From Lodderomyces elongisporus (Eukaryota; Ascomycota; Pichiomycetes; Serinales; Debaryomycetaceae), in the NCBI RefSeq assembly GCF_030384665.1, contig NC_083674.1:1984001-2048000 (forward strand): a stretch of 64,000 nucleotides of DNA, read 5' to 3'. Below, one piece after another: positions 29,847-40,482 of the stretch. The notes beneath the pieces are model-generated. The model did no database searches and was not told the origin of the DNA. It saw only the letters and a list, made by a program, of their open reading frames with translations. Position 1 is the first letter of the stretch, and every line of letters begins with the position of its first letter. Both the position numbers and the translations under genes were made by a program.

Positions 29847-30302
29847 CTGAAAAATCACTGGTGATTTTTTCTTTCCTTCTTTTCTTCTTCTTTTCTTTTT
29901 CTTTTCTTTTTCTTTCTTTTTTTCCTGTTTTGTCAGTCTTTTAATTTCAACTTGCATGCACCAAATCATAGGTTATAGAGATTTGAATATCGCAATTGAA
30001 AGCATAGATTATAGATTGTGGATTATAGATTATATATAATAATTAATAGAACAACTGCATTAGAATATTTTATCTTGTAGTAGATTGAGTTCAAATGTGA
30101 ATCTGGTATTGGTGTGTCTGAGTCTGTGTGTGGTAATATTTTGCGATAAGCAATTTGGTGGTCGCAGAATCAATTTTGCGGAGATTTCAAAATTTACCCA
30201 TTGATAATTATTTTAAATTCGGTTTTCACTTTTCAACATCTAAGTGTGAAGGAAAACACCCTCAACTGTACAAATCTACATTGTCTTCTTTAAACACCAA
30301 AT
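29847..30302. other. Intergenic region MFS exporter / VPS37
   Basis: 456 bp: a T/C-rich terminator-like stretch after 29860, repeats of GATTATAGATT near 30003-30040, and a GT-rich patch. No gene seen. Confidence 0.55.
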
Positions 30303-30977
30303 ATGTCATCTTTGCAACTGGAGAATAGCCAATCCTTGTCAATTGCGCAGAATTCACAAATTTTGCAAACGCCACAAGCTCAGCAAGCTCCGCAAGCTCC
30401 ACAAGAAATACTCCCACTCACTTTGGAACAACTACAGCCATTCCCTTTACCCAAACAGCTCAATTCTCTTCCAAACCCACAATTTACCACCTTTACCTCC
30501 GATCCAGAACTAATCAAGGGCTACATACACTCACTAGAATCATACAGGTCCACAATTTCAACTCTTGTTACCACGCTTACTAATGTGTCTACCTCGGTCC
30601 TCCAAGAAGATATACGAGATAATTTGATTCCGCAGTACGAGGCATTAATCGACAAAATCACAAATCAGGTACAGCAATTGACAGAAATTCACAAGGAATA
30701 TTTGAGCATGGAGACAATCCAGTACCAACTTCTTTCGACAAACTTTAACTCGAATGTATTGATGCGAAAATTCCAGAAAATGATTGAAGAAAGTAATAAC
30801 GAGTGTAAAGAAATTGTACAGAAATACCATAAAGTTCTGCGGCAGGATGCAAAAGAAAACAGTGCTGATTCTTTAACAAAGTTGATTCATGAGTTTAGAG
30901 AGCTGAGAAAACTGTATCATTTGAGGAAAGAGAAAATGAATCGATGGCAAGAAGAAAGAGTCAGCGGATTTATTTAG
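30303..30977 (+). CDS. VPS37: VPS37 (SRN2), ESCRT-I subunit
   Basis: 224 residues. The N-terminal 60 residues are Gln/Pro/Ala-rich. The rest is an all-helical Mod(r) domain: LIKGYIHSLESYRSTISTL, a long coiled coil, and the terminal signature FRELRKLYHLRKEKMNRWQEE. Length and C-terminal helix fit Vps37/Srn2 (about 213 residues in yeast). It would sit in ESCRT-I with Vps23, Vps28 and Mvb12, sorting ubiquitinated cargo into multivesicular bodies at the endosome. No UEV domain is present, as expected. Assignment rests on the Mod(r) pattern, with no closer alternative. Confidence 0.82.
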   Translation: MSSLQLENSQSLSIAQNSQILQTPQAQQAPQAPQEILPLTLEQLQPFPLPKQLNSLPNPQFTTFTSDPELIKGYIHSLESYRSTISTLVTTLTNVSTSVLQEDIRDNLIPQYEALIDKITNQVQQLTEIHKEYLSMETIQYQLLSTNFNSNVLMRKFQKMIEESNNECKEIVQKYHKVLRQDAKENSADSLTKLIHEFRELRKLYHLRKEKMNRWQEERVSGFI

Positions 30978-31623
30978 TATATGTTTGCACAACACTGTTT
31001 CTATAAAAAGGGCAAAGGCAGCATGCAACTATTGAAAGGAGAACGGATTGAATATTAAAGTAAAGAAAGAAAGAAAGAAAGAAGAAAAGAAAAAGAGATT
31101 GATTAAGAGGAAAAATGATGAAAAAATAGACACGATAAAAAGCTTTTCTAATTTTATCAATTGGATCTTCTTCATACTGCATAAGCTTAGCTGAATTCGC
31201 TAATATCAAATACATCATTATGTTGTCTTTTATAGGTCACAATACACATCCGCGAAATCAAAAAGTTTGGAAAGAAGATGTGGAAACTGGAACCATCAAG
31301 ATGTCCAAATTTATGTAATTAACAGAATATAAGGCGATTCCCAAAAAAGTTTCAAATAGTGTTGCTAGTTCTTCTTTTTCTTCTTCTTCGGAGTAGAATG
31401 AAAAAACTATTTTCAAAATTGGACATGCCACTGTGGTGGTTAAGGTAAATACGTTGATTCCGATCAAATTAATCAAAACAAAAAAAAAATATATAGAACA
31501 ATTAATACATTTTCTGTTTACTTGAATTGAATAGTTAATAATACACAACAGACTTATCGTCAAATTAACAGTTTTTTCTTTTAAAAAAATAAAATTCCAA
31601 AAGCACCTCTATCGCATTCGACT
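30978..31623. other. Convergent 3' region VPS37 / MBP1
   Basis: 646 bp, AT-rich, with a GAAA tetranucleotide run near 31063-31082. A 101-codon minus-strand ORF (31258-31563) has hydrophobic and Glu-rich parts but no recognisable family. It is considered and left uncalled. Confidence 0.55.
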
Positions 31624-34434
31624 TTATGATCGGGTCAGTAAACTTTCCTCAATCAAATCTATGCTATTTTCAATCTCGTCAAATTCCATACCACAACTTA
31701 GTGAAATCAATTTACAATACTTGATCAAGAGATTTTCCTGATCGGCAGCGTATTTTTTAATAATTGATTTGTCTTTGCGTTCTTCTAAAGAGCCATTTGC
31801 TGGTGAGCCCGATGTTAATAATGGTGATATTGAAGTTGAAGTTGACTGCATTGGTAATGGTACATGACTAGTTTCTGCCATAATTTTCTTCATTAATTCC
31901 TTCTTCTTTATAATTTCCAATTGTAGCAACTTTGCAAGCTCAAATTGATCATCTGGCAATGATTCATTAATAAAGTTAGGCTCATCTCTACAATCGTTAT
32001 TACCAGTGTTCTTGCTGCTGCTGCTGCCGCTGCTGCTGCCGCTGCTGCTACTGAAGTTGTTGCCATTAGCTAAATTTGTAGCTATTATTTCCAAATCCCG
32101 CGCATAATTAAACTCACGTAAATTCTTATACTTTCGAAGTATTTGAAACAACTCCTCGCCCTTATGAAGAATCTGGAATGTCAAGTCATTGGTTAAACGA
32201 TAAATCTCTTCCTGCAAAATCCGAGTTTTTTCCTGTATGAGATTGTACCCATCAACAACATTTTCAACTGAAGTAGACTCCTGACTAAACAGACTCTCAG
32301 TTTTGACAATCTTTTGTGGGGAACCTTCTTCCAAATCGTCAATCAAGTGTTCCAATTTGAATAATGATAAAATCTCACGTTGCGAAGAAAGCTTGATTTC
32401 ATTTGCTCGCTGAAGGATCTTGTAGTAATTCAACATGAGCTCATCTTTGTCACTTAGATCTTGGTTGACAAAGTATGATAGCTGAGTCATCTTTTCAGTG
32501 ATCTCGTTAGCGGCATTACCTATCAACTTAAGAGCAAGTTTGGAATTGTGAACATTCATTGAATGCGTGCGTAAAGGATTGTAATGATCATCTGCAACAA
32601 CGACAACATCAACATCTTCATCAATACCTTCGACATCATCACCATTACCGATACCTATACCAATATCAGCTCCTTCTCTATCGTTGACATTGATTGTTGT
32701 GGCGGTCTCGCTTTTTACCGTTGCTTCTGTTTCATCTTGTTCGACGCCGTGGTCGAGTCGAAGAACAAAGTTGTGCGACGCCAAGTAATCTTCAACTGTG
32801 CATGAAACAAGATTTCTGATTTTAAAATCAATAAATTTGTGGTAATTTAAAAAAATATTTATGAGCTTGGTGTTCATATTGAATGCAGCAATATGAACCG
32901 CTGTGTTCCCTTGAGAATCTCCATGGTTTATTAGTGTTGTTAACTCCTTAACATCTCCTTTAACCAATTTTCCCAACAACACTTCCAAATAGTATGCTGC
33001 AACTCGTTCCTTTTTATTTTCAACAATATGGTGTAATACTGTTTTGCCATTGGCATCAACGTAAATCAATGAGTTATATAAGATATCCAGGATTTCTTCA
33101 AATGCACCCAATTGGTAACAGTTGTTGAATTTGACAAGGAACATTAGAGGTGTTTCTCCATAATTATTTCGAATATCAAAAGTGATTTCACTCTTAAACT
33201 TATCAATCAAAAACTTGATCATGGTGAGATTACCCAAAGAGCACGCCCAGTGGAAAATCGTATTGCTGTCGTTATCAATTGCCTGGTTGATGTGAATTTT
33301 GGCTATTGGTTCAGGTGGTGTCAAGAACTTCTCTGGGATTCTATCCAATTTCAATTTATCGTCCTCAAGAAAATAAGATAACAAATTGGCAAAGTACTCA
33401 TTGTGAACTTGATTTTCTTGCGATAAATTGATGCTCGGTTGATGGTATCGCAGCAACGGTAACTCATTGGGATATTGTTGTAGCTGGTGACCTCTTTGTA
33501 AGTTTTGTAGATTCTTCTCTTGCGTGTTTCGTGAAACACCAAATAATTCTTTACTAGTGAGGAGGTCAGCTTGAGTATCGTATTCACTAACGCCCATCCG
33601 TGTTGCCCTTGTACCAGCATCATTCATATTGCCGTTTCCATCCCCAGCTTCCATTTTTTCGTCATCAATATCTTCATCTGTACCCACTGATCTTAAATCA
33701 TCCTGTCTCAAATTCATATTAGATGCCATCATTTGCACTGCATCATGTTCCGTATTCTGTCTTGATATTGCCGGCATAACACCACCGGCAAATGAATTTC
33801 TTCCATTACTGTATCCTTGAGATATTGGCACCGTGTCTGAGTGTTTCAAGCTTGGTGTTGAGCTCAAAGTGGAGCCCTTGGGTCGACCGCGTTTCTTTGG
33901 CTCGTCCCTATTTTCTTTACTTCCTGTAGCAGCAGCAGCAGTAGCAGACCTCTTTAATTTTGGTTGGGTCGAGGTTGTTGCTGGAGTTGTTCTTGAGCGC
34001 TGCTGCTTCAAAAGTGGATCTCGCCGACTCAACATTGCTTGTCGTTTCTCTATATTCAATGCACTTGCATGATTGTGCTTTGGTGCTGGAGGTGGAGTTT
34101 CTGTTTCCCCTTCCACATATCGAAATTGAAATATAGGTTTTAATACCTCGTAGACATCATAGTTTCTTGCAATGATCTCACCCAATTCTAATGGGACATA
34201 AGTTCCCTGATACTTACCATATCCTCCCTGCACTTTCTCGTGGATTCCGGTTTGTACATCCTTCTCCAAGATCCTTGTTCTCTTTGCCTTTGGTAATTTG
34301 GCAATCTTAAGTATATGCGTTGCATTTATCCAAGAGTCCAGTTTCCGTCGCATTATGGGGCCCTCCAGGGTGACAAATTCAAACACTGGAACATTGGAGT
34401 ATTTGGCTGAGTATATCTGAGTATTTTCTGCCAT
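31624..34434 (-). CDS. MBP1: MBP1, MBF cell-cycle transcription factor (KilA-N/APSES + ankyrin)
   Basis: 936 residues from ATG 34434. An upstream in-frame ATG at 34503 would add 23 Phe/Val-rich residues and is rejected, as homologues start right before IYSAKYSNVPVFEF. The DNA-binding domain occupies about residues 5-105 (MRRKLDSWINATHILKIA, the wing KVQGGYGKYQGTYVPLE). A basic AT-hook-like patch follows (KKRGRPKGS, near 180). Ankyrin repeats lie in the middle (NTIFHWACSLGNLTMIKFLID, GETPLMFLV, GNTAVHIAAFN). The C-terminal half is helical and acidic for Swi6 pairing. Mbp1-Swi6 (MBF) drives G1/S genes through ACGCGT. In Candida a single MBF carries most G1/S control. The upstream region is 1 kb. 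Confidence 0.92.
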   Translation of the reverse strand: MAENTQIYSAKYSNVPVFEFVTLEGPIMRRKLDSWINATHILKIAKLPKAKRTRILEKDVQTGIHEKVQGGYGKYQGTYVPLELGEIIARNYDVYEVLKPIFQFRYVEGETETPPPAPKHNHASALNIEKRQAMLSRRDPLLKQQRSRTTPATTSTQPKLKRSATAAAATGSKENRDEPKKRGRPKGSTLSSTPSLKHSDTVPISQGYSNGRNSFAGGVMPAISRQNTEHDAVQMMASNMNLRQDDLRSVGTDEDIDDEKMEAGDGNGNMNDAGTRATRMGVSEYDTQADLLTSKELFGVSRNTQEKNLQNLQRGHQLQQYPNELPLLRYHQPSINLSQENQVHNEYFANLLSYFLEDDKLKLDRIPEKFLTPPEPIAKIHINQAIDNDSNTIFHWACSLGNLTMIKFLIDKFKSEITFDIRNNYGETPLMFLVKFNNCYQLGAFEEILDILYNSLIYVDANGKTVLHHIVENKKERVAAYYLEVLLGKLVKGDVKELTTLINHGDSQGNTAVHIAAFNMNTKLINIFLNYHKFIDFKIRNLVSCTVEDYLASHNFVLRLDHGVEQDETEATVKSETATTINVNDREGADIGIGIGNGDDVEGIDEDVDVVVVADDHYNPLRTHSMNVHNSKLALKLIGNAANEITEKMTQLSYFVNQDLSDKDELMLNYYKILQRANEIKLSSQREILSLFKLEHLIDDLEEGSPQKIVKTESLFSQESTSVENVVDGYNLIQEKTRILQEEIYRLTNDLTFQILHKGEELFQILRKYKNLREFNYARDLEIIATNLANGNNFSSSSGSSSGSSSSKNTGNNDCRDEPNFINESLPDDQFELAKLLQLEIIKKKELMKKIMAETSHVPLPMQSTSTSISPLLTSGSPANGSLEERKDKSIIKKYAADQENLLIKYCKLISLSCGMEFDEIENSIDLIEESLLTRS

Positions 34435-34560
34435 CTTCAACGAAAAAGGTACAACAACAAAAACGAAAAAAAAAAAGATAAACCGAAAAGGGAAGCAAGA
34501 CAAAGCAAATCAATTCAAAGTAAAGAATATTAAAATAAGATGTTTTGGCAACAACTATGG

Positions 34561-34634
34561 GATATATATATATATATATATGTGTGTGTGTATGTGTGTG
34601 TGTGTTTGTGTGTGTGTGTTTGTGTGTGTATGTG
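34561..34634. repeat. (TA)n / (GT)n compound microsatellite
   Basis: About ten TA units run directly into GT units interrupted by TATG and TTTG. Confidence 0.9.
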
Positions 34635-34734
34635 GAGTCGGGTTTGAAAAACGTAGTGGTTATAGACAGAACTAAATGGTGATTTGTGTGGATTAATGAT
34701 AGTAATACTCGTGTTGTTTATGACGAGTATTCAG

Positions 34735-34740
34735 CACGTG
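34735..34740. promoter_or_regulatory. E-box CACGTG (Cbf1-type)
   Basis: CACGTG within AGCACGTGAA, upstream of MBP1. Confidence 0.4.
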
Positions 34741-35429
34741 AATATCAGGTTTGGTCAGAGAGCAAATCCAGTTATTCTTTGACTTGAGTAAATTGATGAT
34801 ATTGAAAGATTATTTACTGATACAGAACCAATTGTAAAGTCGTTGGAGTAGTGGCGGATAACGTGGTGGATAACGTGGATGAGATTCGTAATATTAGGAC
34901 ATATAATGGTGCATGTAATGGAGAAATAAATCTTTTGGTGGAATTTTGTGTCTGTTTTGTTTATTCCGTGCGCATTTTTTCCCTTCTGCAAAATTTGGCC
35001 TTTTTTTTTTTAATCTTTACTTTGATCTTTTACTATGTTCTTTATTGTTGTTTTTAATGTTTAATTTCAAGTTTTCGATATAATAATAATATACAAAAAA
35101 TAGAATGAACAAGACTGAAAAGCAAAATAACAAGTATGAATATCTGCTTGGAATAAAATAGTGATCAGAAAAAGTACCATTTTTTGTTCTCTTTTTTTTT
35201 TTTTCTTTGACATGTTTGGTGAAGTCCAACTGTTGAAAGATTATTTACAACGTTTTTACAAAGGTTTTTGCAAGGTTTTTACAACGTCTTTGCAAGACAA
35301 TTTGTGTAAATCACAACTTTTTTAATCTCTTTTTCTGCTATCGTTGTCTTCTTCAATTTAGTTGAAATAAAATTGTTAATTTGAATAATTAATGCACTAT
35401 GAAAGAATATATAATAATACGACGTTCAG

Positions 35430-36512
35430 TTATGTGTTGCTGCCGCCAAAAAGGGCATTGATAAGCCTAAAAACCACAAACATTACCACCATCATAAGGG
35501 CCATCACAAAATAAGTCAATGACTTGCCCAAGGCTCTCATTGAAGTGTTGTACGATGACTTATCCTCGGTCAATGGAATACTCACAACTCTCTCAGAAGC
35601 TTGGTAACAAACATCCCTTCGCTTGATTAATTGACAATCACCCAAGTCAATATCTCTCTTTAAAATTGCTTTACCTAGTAAAATCTCTGTGTAGCGTATC
35701 AATGCAGAATTAAACGTATTGAAAGCATGCAGCAAAAGTGTTGACTCTCTATCAATGAGGCTGGTTAACTGTTCAATGCTTATGATTTCTCTATGCAACT
35801 TGAGACTAAACTCCGTTGTAGATAAATGGTCAACATTGTAATCCCTATTCTGTATTGTCTGATTTACCCTCTTGAGCGATTGCTGGACTGCTGTTGTTTG
35901 TGGTCTCATGAGTGGGATGAGTAATTTTTTCAAGTTGGAAAATTCGGAAAAGAACAAATCGATGCAAACCAATGTTTTTGCGATTTGGTCGAAAACTGGG
36001 ATAGACGATTTGAGAATAGTGTCACAGGATGGTTTAATGCTCTGTTCAAAGCTTTGTTCTTGCCATTGTTTGAGCTTTTCGGAGGGAAAAGACTTATCAG
36101 ACAATAAAGAACCACCATCCAATACATTAAAGCTAGTGGTGCTAGTGGTGCTAGTGGTGCTAGTGGTGCTGGTGGTGCTGGTGGTGTTACTGTTGATTGT
36201 TACTGCCTCATTTAACACATTTTTGCCAAATACTTCATTGAAATCATGTTCTAATTGCAAAATACTATTTTTGCATCTATTAGTCATCATAGTGACATCA
36301 TCGTATTGCGGTATCTTTTTGAGCAACGTGGAGTATATAGTCATGATATCGGTGTACAAATGCACAATCTTCTTCAATGTTATAAGGTATTTGATGATCG
36401 CACTATGTAGGCAATGTCGAAAAACTTGTGTGTGGGATAACACTAGGTTTTGGTCCGACTCCGATAGGGTTCGCGATAGAATTATGCTTCTTTTGCCTAT
36501 TGTGTATGGCAT
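35430..36512 (-). CDS. Unrecognised helical protein with a C-terminal membrane anchor
   Basis: 360 residues; I do not recognise the family. The composition and codon structure are coding-like across the whole length and the only long frame on either strand is this one. The protein is mainly helical with regularly spaced Leu/Ile. A Thr/Thr/Ser repeat (TTS x5, about residues 111-125) comes from a 9-bp DNA array. It ends in one hydrophobic segment (about residues 332-352, LTYFVMALMMVVMFVVFRLI) followed by about eight residues, the layout of a tail-anchored protein. The soluble part would face the cytosol on ER, mitochondria or peroxisomes; which one cannot be told. Divergent from LNP1 across 1.2 kb. 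Confidence 0.7.
   Translation of the reverse strand: MPYTIGKRSIILSRTLSESDQNLVLSHTQVFRHCLHSAIIKYLITLKKIVHLYTDIMTIYSTLLKKIPQYDDVTMMTNRCKNSILQLEHDFNEVFGKNVLNEAVTINSNTTSTTSTTSTTSTTSTTSFNVLDGGSLLSDKSFPSEKLKQWQEQSFEQSIKPSCDTILKSSIPVFDQIAKTLVCIDLFFSEFSNLKKLLIPLMRPQTTAVQQSLKRVNQTIQNRDYNVDHLSTTEFSLKLHREIISIEQLTSLIDRESTLLLHAFNTFNSALIRYTEILLGKAILKRDIDLGDCQLIKRRDVCYQASERVVSIPLTEDKSSYNTSMRALGKSLTYFVMALMMVVMFVVFRLINALFGGSNT
36132..36186 (-). repeat. 9-bp tandem repeat coding Thr-Thr-Ser
   Basis: About six copies of GCTAGTGGT (ACCACTAGC on the sense strand), in frame within the tail-anchored gene. Confidence 0.9.
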
Positions 36513-37693
36513 GACAATAAGTAACTATGATGAACAACTGATGATTATACAAATAAGTTCTAGATAAGTTGTATAAATAGTTCTTTATACTGAATATAAA
36601 TCTTTTTCTTTATCAATAAAGGTGTCACCAATAATTATGGTCGTAAGAACAACTTGTGGCAGAAGTAGGAACAAGTAGTAGCTGAGTAAGGGAATAAAAG
36701 ACTGAATGTAGGTGTTTGAAAAAGAAATGTGACTTTTCTTTTTTTTTTAAAAAAAAAATTCAAAAGTTAAAATAAAAAAGGGCAAAAAAAATAAACGTCA
36801 CAAGGTTAATACCTTGATTTTAGTGGTGATCTTTATCGAGTTGGAGGAATAAACTAATTGGTGGAAGATAGGGTTTGAAGGTGATGATTTGAAAATCTTG
36901 AGATTTATCTCTCAGTCTCACTCGCTCGATCATATAAGTTGGTCTGGTATTTGTGACAATTTGACTGATGATGAGTCCCATTTGATACAGCAGCTTATAC
37001 ACATATTCATATTATTAATGTTATTATTAGTTTTGTGTCACCTAAAAAAAAAATTCGATAGCAGTAACCAAGCAAGCAAATTTTTATGCGACTTTCATAC
37101 GACTTTCATACGACATTTACTTAAAAGGTAACATCATATAATGCGTAACGCCATCTAGGACTATGAGCACTAAGACTATAACTAAAGCTATTTATACTAA
37201 TGGAAATGCACACTAGTCAGTCGACATTTATTCTTAAAACACTCCAACTGTAAAATAGCTCACCTTTTATTAAAAACTAACTCTTTAAGAAGAATTCACT
37301 TCAAGGTGATGGCAATTTCAAAGTGGCAAGACTAACGACTTTCATTATTGCTTTATATGGTAGCACTCTTCCTTTCTTCAAAATGTTTTCTCGTTCCTAC
37401 TCTCCCTCTTTATCATTTTTTTTCTCTGTTTTTTTTCTTCTCTGTTTGTCACGAAATTGTGGGATTGAATAATCATATATATATATAATAAAAAAAGCAA
37501 CAAATGTGACAAAAAGAATGATAATGGCAAAGATGTCTTACTTGAACCCACTATAGCTACATCTAATTCCTTAACTAGATCGCTCTTCAATTGCTCATTT
37601 ATTCCACTTTTAATTACCATTAGTGCCCACCCTCACTTTTTATCCAGCTCACTTGCACCTTTGTTCTATTTTTATATAAACCTGGTTTATTCA
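36513..37693. other. 1.2 kb divergent intergenic region, tail-anchored gene / LNP1
   Basis: No gene supported. A GTGATGA and a later CTGA (about 36879-36967) resemble C and D boxes of a snoRNA, but no terminal stem or rRNA guide could be recognised. CTTTCATACGA is repeated near 37091-37112. ORFs are noise. Confidence 0.5.
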
Positions 37694-38902
37694 ATGGGTG
37701 TATTTAGTATTTTTGGAAGCAATAGCCATGGTTTTGATCCAGAAAAATTCGAAAAAGAGTTAAACACCATTGCTGAAAACATCAACAAAACAAAACAACA
37801 ACTACTTTTACTATCATCAAATAAGCGAAGGACACTCCGCAGAATTGAGTTTCCAACCGCTGTTGTCTATATTTTAATCTTGTTCTATTCTTATATATCT
37901 ATATCGAGAGATGTTATTGCGACAAATAGGATCCAATGGTTCATCAAGGGCCAAACAAAGTATAGTTTGGGCACTCTTATTGGATTCCCGGTAGTGCTGA
38001 TTATAATAGTTAAACTAATCAGATTTGTTTACCAGTACTTGATAAATGGTAAAGAGAAACAATTGGTTCTTTTGAAGAAGAAGCATACGGCAAAGATTGA
38101 AGAATTAAAGAAAATCACCAACTTCAATGCCACAAATGAATTACTTAATAAATATGGAGATGAAAAGATTGGAGGCCAAACACGTCTTTCCCCTCAGCAA
38201 TTATTAAAACAACAGCAGCAACAACAGCAACAGCAGCAACAACAACAACAACAGCAAAATCAAAAGCGGAAAGGCAAAAAGCTGTCAAAGTCTGAAGCTT
38301 TAAGAGCTCAGGCATTAAAAGAATTGAATTTAAAAGATCCTTCTAGGAACATTGAAGGTGCCGCATTGGCACAGGATCCATCCATTAGCAAATCACCCGC
38401 ATCGGTTACCTCATCTGCGCAATCAAGACCGGCATCACCTTCATTGGGAGAAACCAAAACTCGTCCACGTACATTGCAAGATAGATTATTGGATTTGCTC
38501 ATAGGAACCGACAATTCCGAAGCAGTGGAAAATAGATACGCTTTGATTTGCTCTCATTGTTTTGCTCACAATGGATTGGCACCACCACATTGTGAAGATC
38601 CATCACTGGTGAAATATCAATGTTGGAAGTGTGGTCAATTGAATGGTAAAGGCGTGCTCTTTGCAGATCCACCACAACAAATTCAGCAACAACATTCTGA
38701 TGAAAGCGGCATACAGACTCCAGGTGATTTTGAAAGCTCTGAATTGGCAGAGATCCTGGGGGATAAGAAAGCAGAAAAGAAGCAACAAGTCGAATCAAAG
38801 GATAGTTGGGAGCTGGACCTTGCAGAGAATGCAAAAGGCATAGCAGAGGAATTTGAAAACAATGAAGAAAAAACAAATTTGAAAAAAAAAATAAAGGGTT
38901 AG
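37694..38902 (+). CDS. LNP1: LNP1, lunapark ER tubule-junction protein
   Basis: 402 residues from ATG 37694. An ATG 33 bp earlier adds a short hydrophobic stretch and is rejected, because MGVFSIFG is the likely N-myristoylation-type start seen in lunaparks. A coiled coil is followed by two membrane helices (about residues 50-71 and 90-115) and a second coiled coil. A poly-Gln linker (17 or so Gln, coded near 38206-38257) follows. The lunapark zinc ribbon is RYALICSHCFAHNGLAPP and, about ten residues on, YQCWKCGQLNG, giving four Cys. The tail is acidic. Lnp1 stabilises three-way junctions of the ER network, opposing Sey1 and working with reticulons. The hydrophobic hairpin inserts both termini on the cytosolic side. 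Confidence 0.92.
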   Translation: MGVFSIFGSNSHGFDPEKFEKELNTIAENINKTKQQLLLLSSNKRRTLRRIEFPTAVVYILILFYSYISISRDVIATNRIQWFIKGQTKYSLGTLIGFPVVLIIIVKLIRFVYQYLINGKEKQLVLLKKKHTAKIEELKKITNFNATNELLNKYGDEKIGGQTRLSPQQLLKQQQQQQQQQQQQQQQQNQKRKGKKLSKSEALRAQALKELNLKDPSRNIEGAALAQDPSISKSPASVTSSAQSRPASPSLGETKTRPRTLQDRLLDLLIGTDNSEAVENRYALICSHCFAHNGLAPPHCEDPSLVKYQCWKCGQLNGKGVLFADPPQQIQQQHSDESGIQTPGDFESSELAEILGDKKAEKKQQVESKDSWELDLAENAKGIAEEFENNEEKTNLKKKIKG

Positions 38903-39450
38903 AAAAGAGATAACTCAAGGAAGTAGCTGATCTTTCGAATAAAAATCAACAGTCAATCTTGTAATCCTTTATCAGTTTGCTTTCTATCTAATCATTTCGT
39001 GGTTATAAAGGAACTTTTGTGTCTGTTTATATTTTTTGTTTTCGATAGTGCACTATAGTATATTTTGTTTTAAATGCTTGACTTTCTGTATCCTTTTCAT
39101 GATTTTGTTTCTTCTTATTTTTTTTTTCTCTTTCCTTCATTGGTTTTTGATACTCCGTACTTTGGATCGTTTGCTTGAAACTATATACTATGTGTAGAAA
39201 TTTTTATTCTTAAATCCTTTTACTCTTGTTTGATAATCTTGAAAAGAAATTCCATTCCAATGCAGCGGCATCCTTTGAGTTTGAATATATTGCTTTTTCC
39301 ATAAAAATAATTTAATGGAAGAGATGCTACAAAATTACACTTGTTATAAATCATGCACTAAATTATCTAATTCAAAAACTCGTATAAAGTGTTGTCTTTT
39401 CTCAAAGAAAGGAAGAGAGAAAAAGAACAAAAAAGAAAAAAAAAAAAAAA
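38903..39450. other. Convergent 3' region LNP1 / EGD2
   Basis: 548 bp, AT-rich. ATAGTGCACTAT, a perfect 12-bp palindrome, is near 39046-39057. No gene seen. Confidence 0.55.
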
Positions 39451-39999
39451 CTAAGATAATTCCATAAGAGCATTGACCATATCACCATCGTGTTTCTTCA
39501 AAGCTTTCACAGCAGAACCTCTTGAGACACGAGTTTGCTCCACAATCAAATCAATGTCCTTTGGGTTAATTCCGGTCTCATCGACTTCTTCATTGTCATC
39601 TTCTGCAGCATCGGCGTTAGATTCACCGCCTTGCAAGCTAGCTTTTTCCAAATCAGCAGTGATTGCTTCTGGTGATTTGTCATCACCTGCAGCACCTGCA
39701 TCAGCAGCAGCTTTTTGCAATGCCTCTTGTTGAGCTTGTTGTGCTTGAGCCTCGGCAATTCTTTGGTTCATGTCATCAACCTTAGCTTCACCAAAGACAA
39801 CATAAGTACCTGCTTGTGATCTGTAAACTTCTGGAGCATCAATGGCGTAAATGAGGTTACCTCTTTGCTTGAATGTGACTCTCGAGATTCCTTTGATTTG
39901 TTTAAGACCGAGCTTCTTGATAAGTTCCTTTGCCTTTTTCTCATTCTTGTTTGGAACAATTGAGACGTCTGCACCTTGTGGGATTTCCTCGATTGACAT
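39451..39999 (-). CDS. EGD2: EGD2, nascent polypeptide-associated complex alpha subunit
   Basis: 182 residues. The NAC domain is at about 14-80 (NEKKAKELIKKLGLKQIKGI, VTFKQRGNLIYAIDAPEVYRS, YVVFGEAKVDD), followed by a Gln/Ala linker. The C-terminal UBA domain is at about 143-182 (DIDLIVEQTRVSRGSAVKAL). This matches alpha-NAC in order and length (174 in S. cerevisiae). With the beta subunit (Egd1) it binds the ribosome tunnel exit and guards nascent chains. The 480 bp upstream separates it from the divergent U3 snoRNA gene. Confidence 0.96.
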   Translation of the reverse strand: MSIEEIPQGADVSIVPNKNEKKAKELIKKLGLKQIKGISRVTFKQRGNLIYAIDAPEVYRSQAGTYVVFGEAKVDDMNQRIAEAQAQQAQQEALQKAAADAGAAGDDKSPEAITADLEKASLQGGESNADAAEDDNEEVDETGINPKDIDLIVEQTRVSRGSAVKALKKHDGDMVNALMELS

Positions 40000-40482
40000 G
40001 TTGTATAGTTTGGTATTTGCTTGTAAATATAAAAATTGGTCACTGGGGTGAATAGTTTTACTTTAAAGAGTTAATTATTTTCTGGACTCAATTTACGGTT
40101 GTTTTTTTTTTTTTGTTTTTCAAGGTTTTCCAAAGTGTGTGGATAGGTGGGTGGGTGAGTGTTTGAAAAATTTTGGTTTGTAGTACAAGTCGTTCGACGA
40201 ATTGAGCGAGACCGGTCGTGTACTGGTATGCTTATATTTTTTGTGAACTATTCTGTTTCTTGTAGATGGATGCTTATAGAAAATGTATAGTTCTAATTAT
40301 ACTCGTGTGGTCGTGCATTTTTGCATTGAAACAAAAAAGTAAGTAAGCAGAAACTTCATATCATATGGTAGCTATTTGTGTAAAATAGGTGCTACCAAAT
40401 GTGCTCCTGAAGAATATAAAAGGAGCTCATCATTTGCAAATTTTTTCTCAATTCTTTTTCCCCTTCTTTTTCTTTTTTCTCT
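40000..40482. promoter_or_regulatory. Divergent promoter EGD2 / U3 snoRNA
   Basis: 483 bp. A clear TATA for U3 lies at its right end. On the EGD2 side are a T-run near 40100 and a GTGGGTGGGTGAGTG-type patch near 40143-40160. Nothing else recognised. Confidence 0.6.
40415..40422 (+). promoter_or_regulatory. TATA box of the U3 snoRNA gene
   Basis: TATAAAAG, 68 bp upstream of the inferred U3 5' end, consistent with RNA polymerase II transcription in yeast. Confidence 0.7.

Larger units (their letters stand above)
34435..35429. promoter_or_regulatory. MBP1 promoter region / 3' flank of the tail-anchored gene
   Basis: 995 bp. (TA)n plus GT-rich array at 34561-34634, CACGTG at 34735-34740, and repeated TTTTACAA/TTTGCAAG units at 35247-35297. 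No ACGCGT was seen, so MBP1 does not obviously regulate itself. ORFs here are AT-rich noise. Confidence 0.55.

Noticed and set aside
31258..31563. 101-codon minus-strand ORF downstream of MBP1
   Set aside because: Hydrophobic patch plus Glu run from a TTC repeat; no start context or family pattern. Could be revisited with RNA data.
36876..36970. C/D snoRNA-like GTGATGA ... CTGA
   Set aside because: No terminal stem and no recognised rRNA complement.
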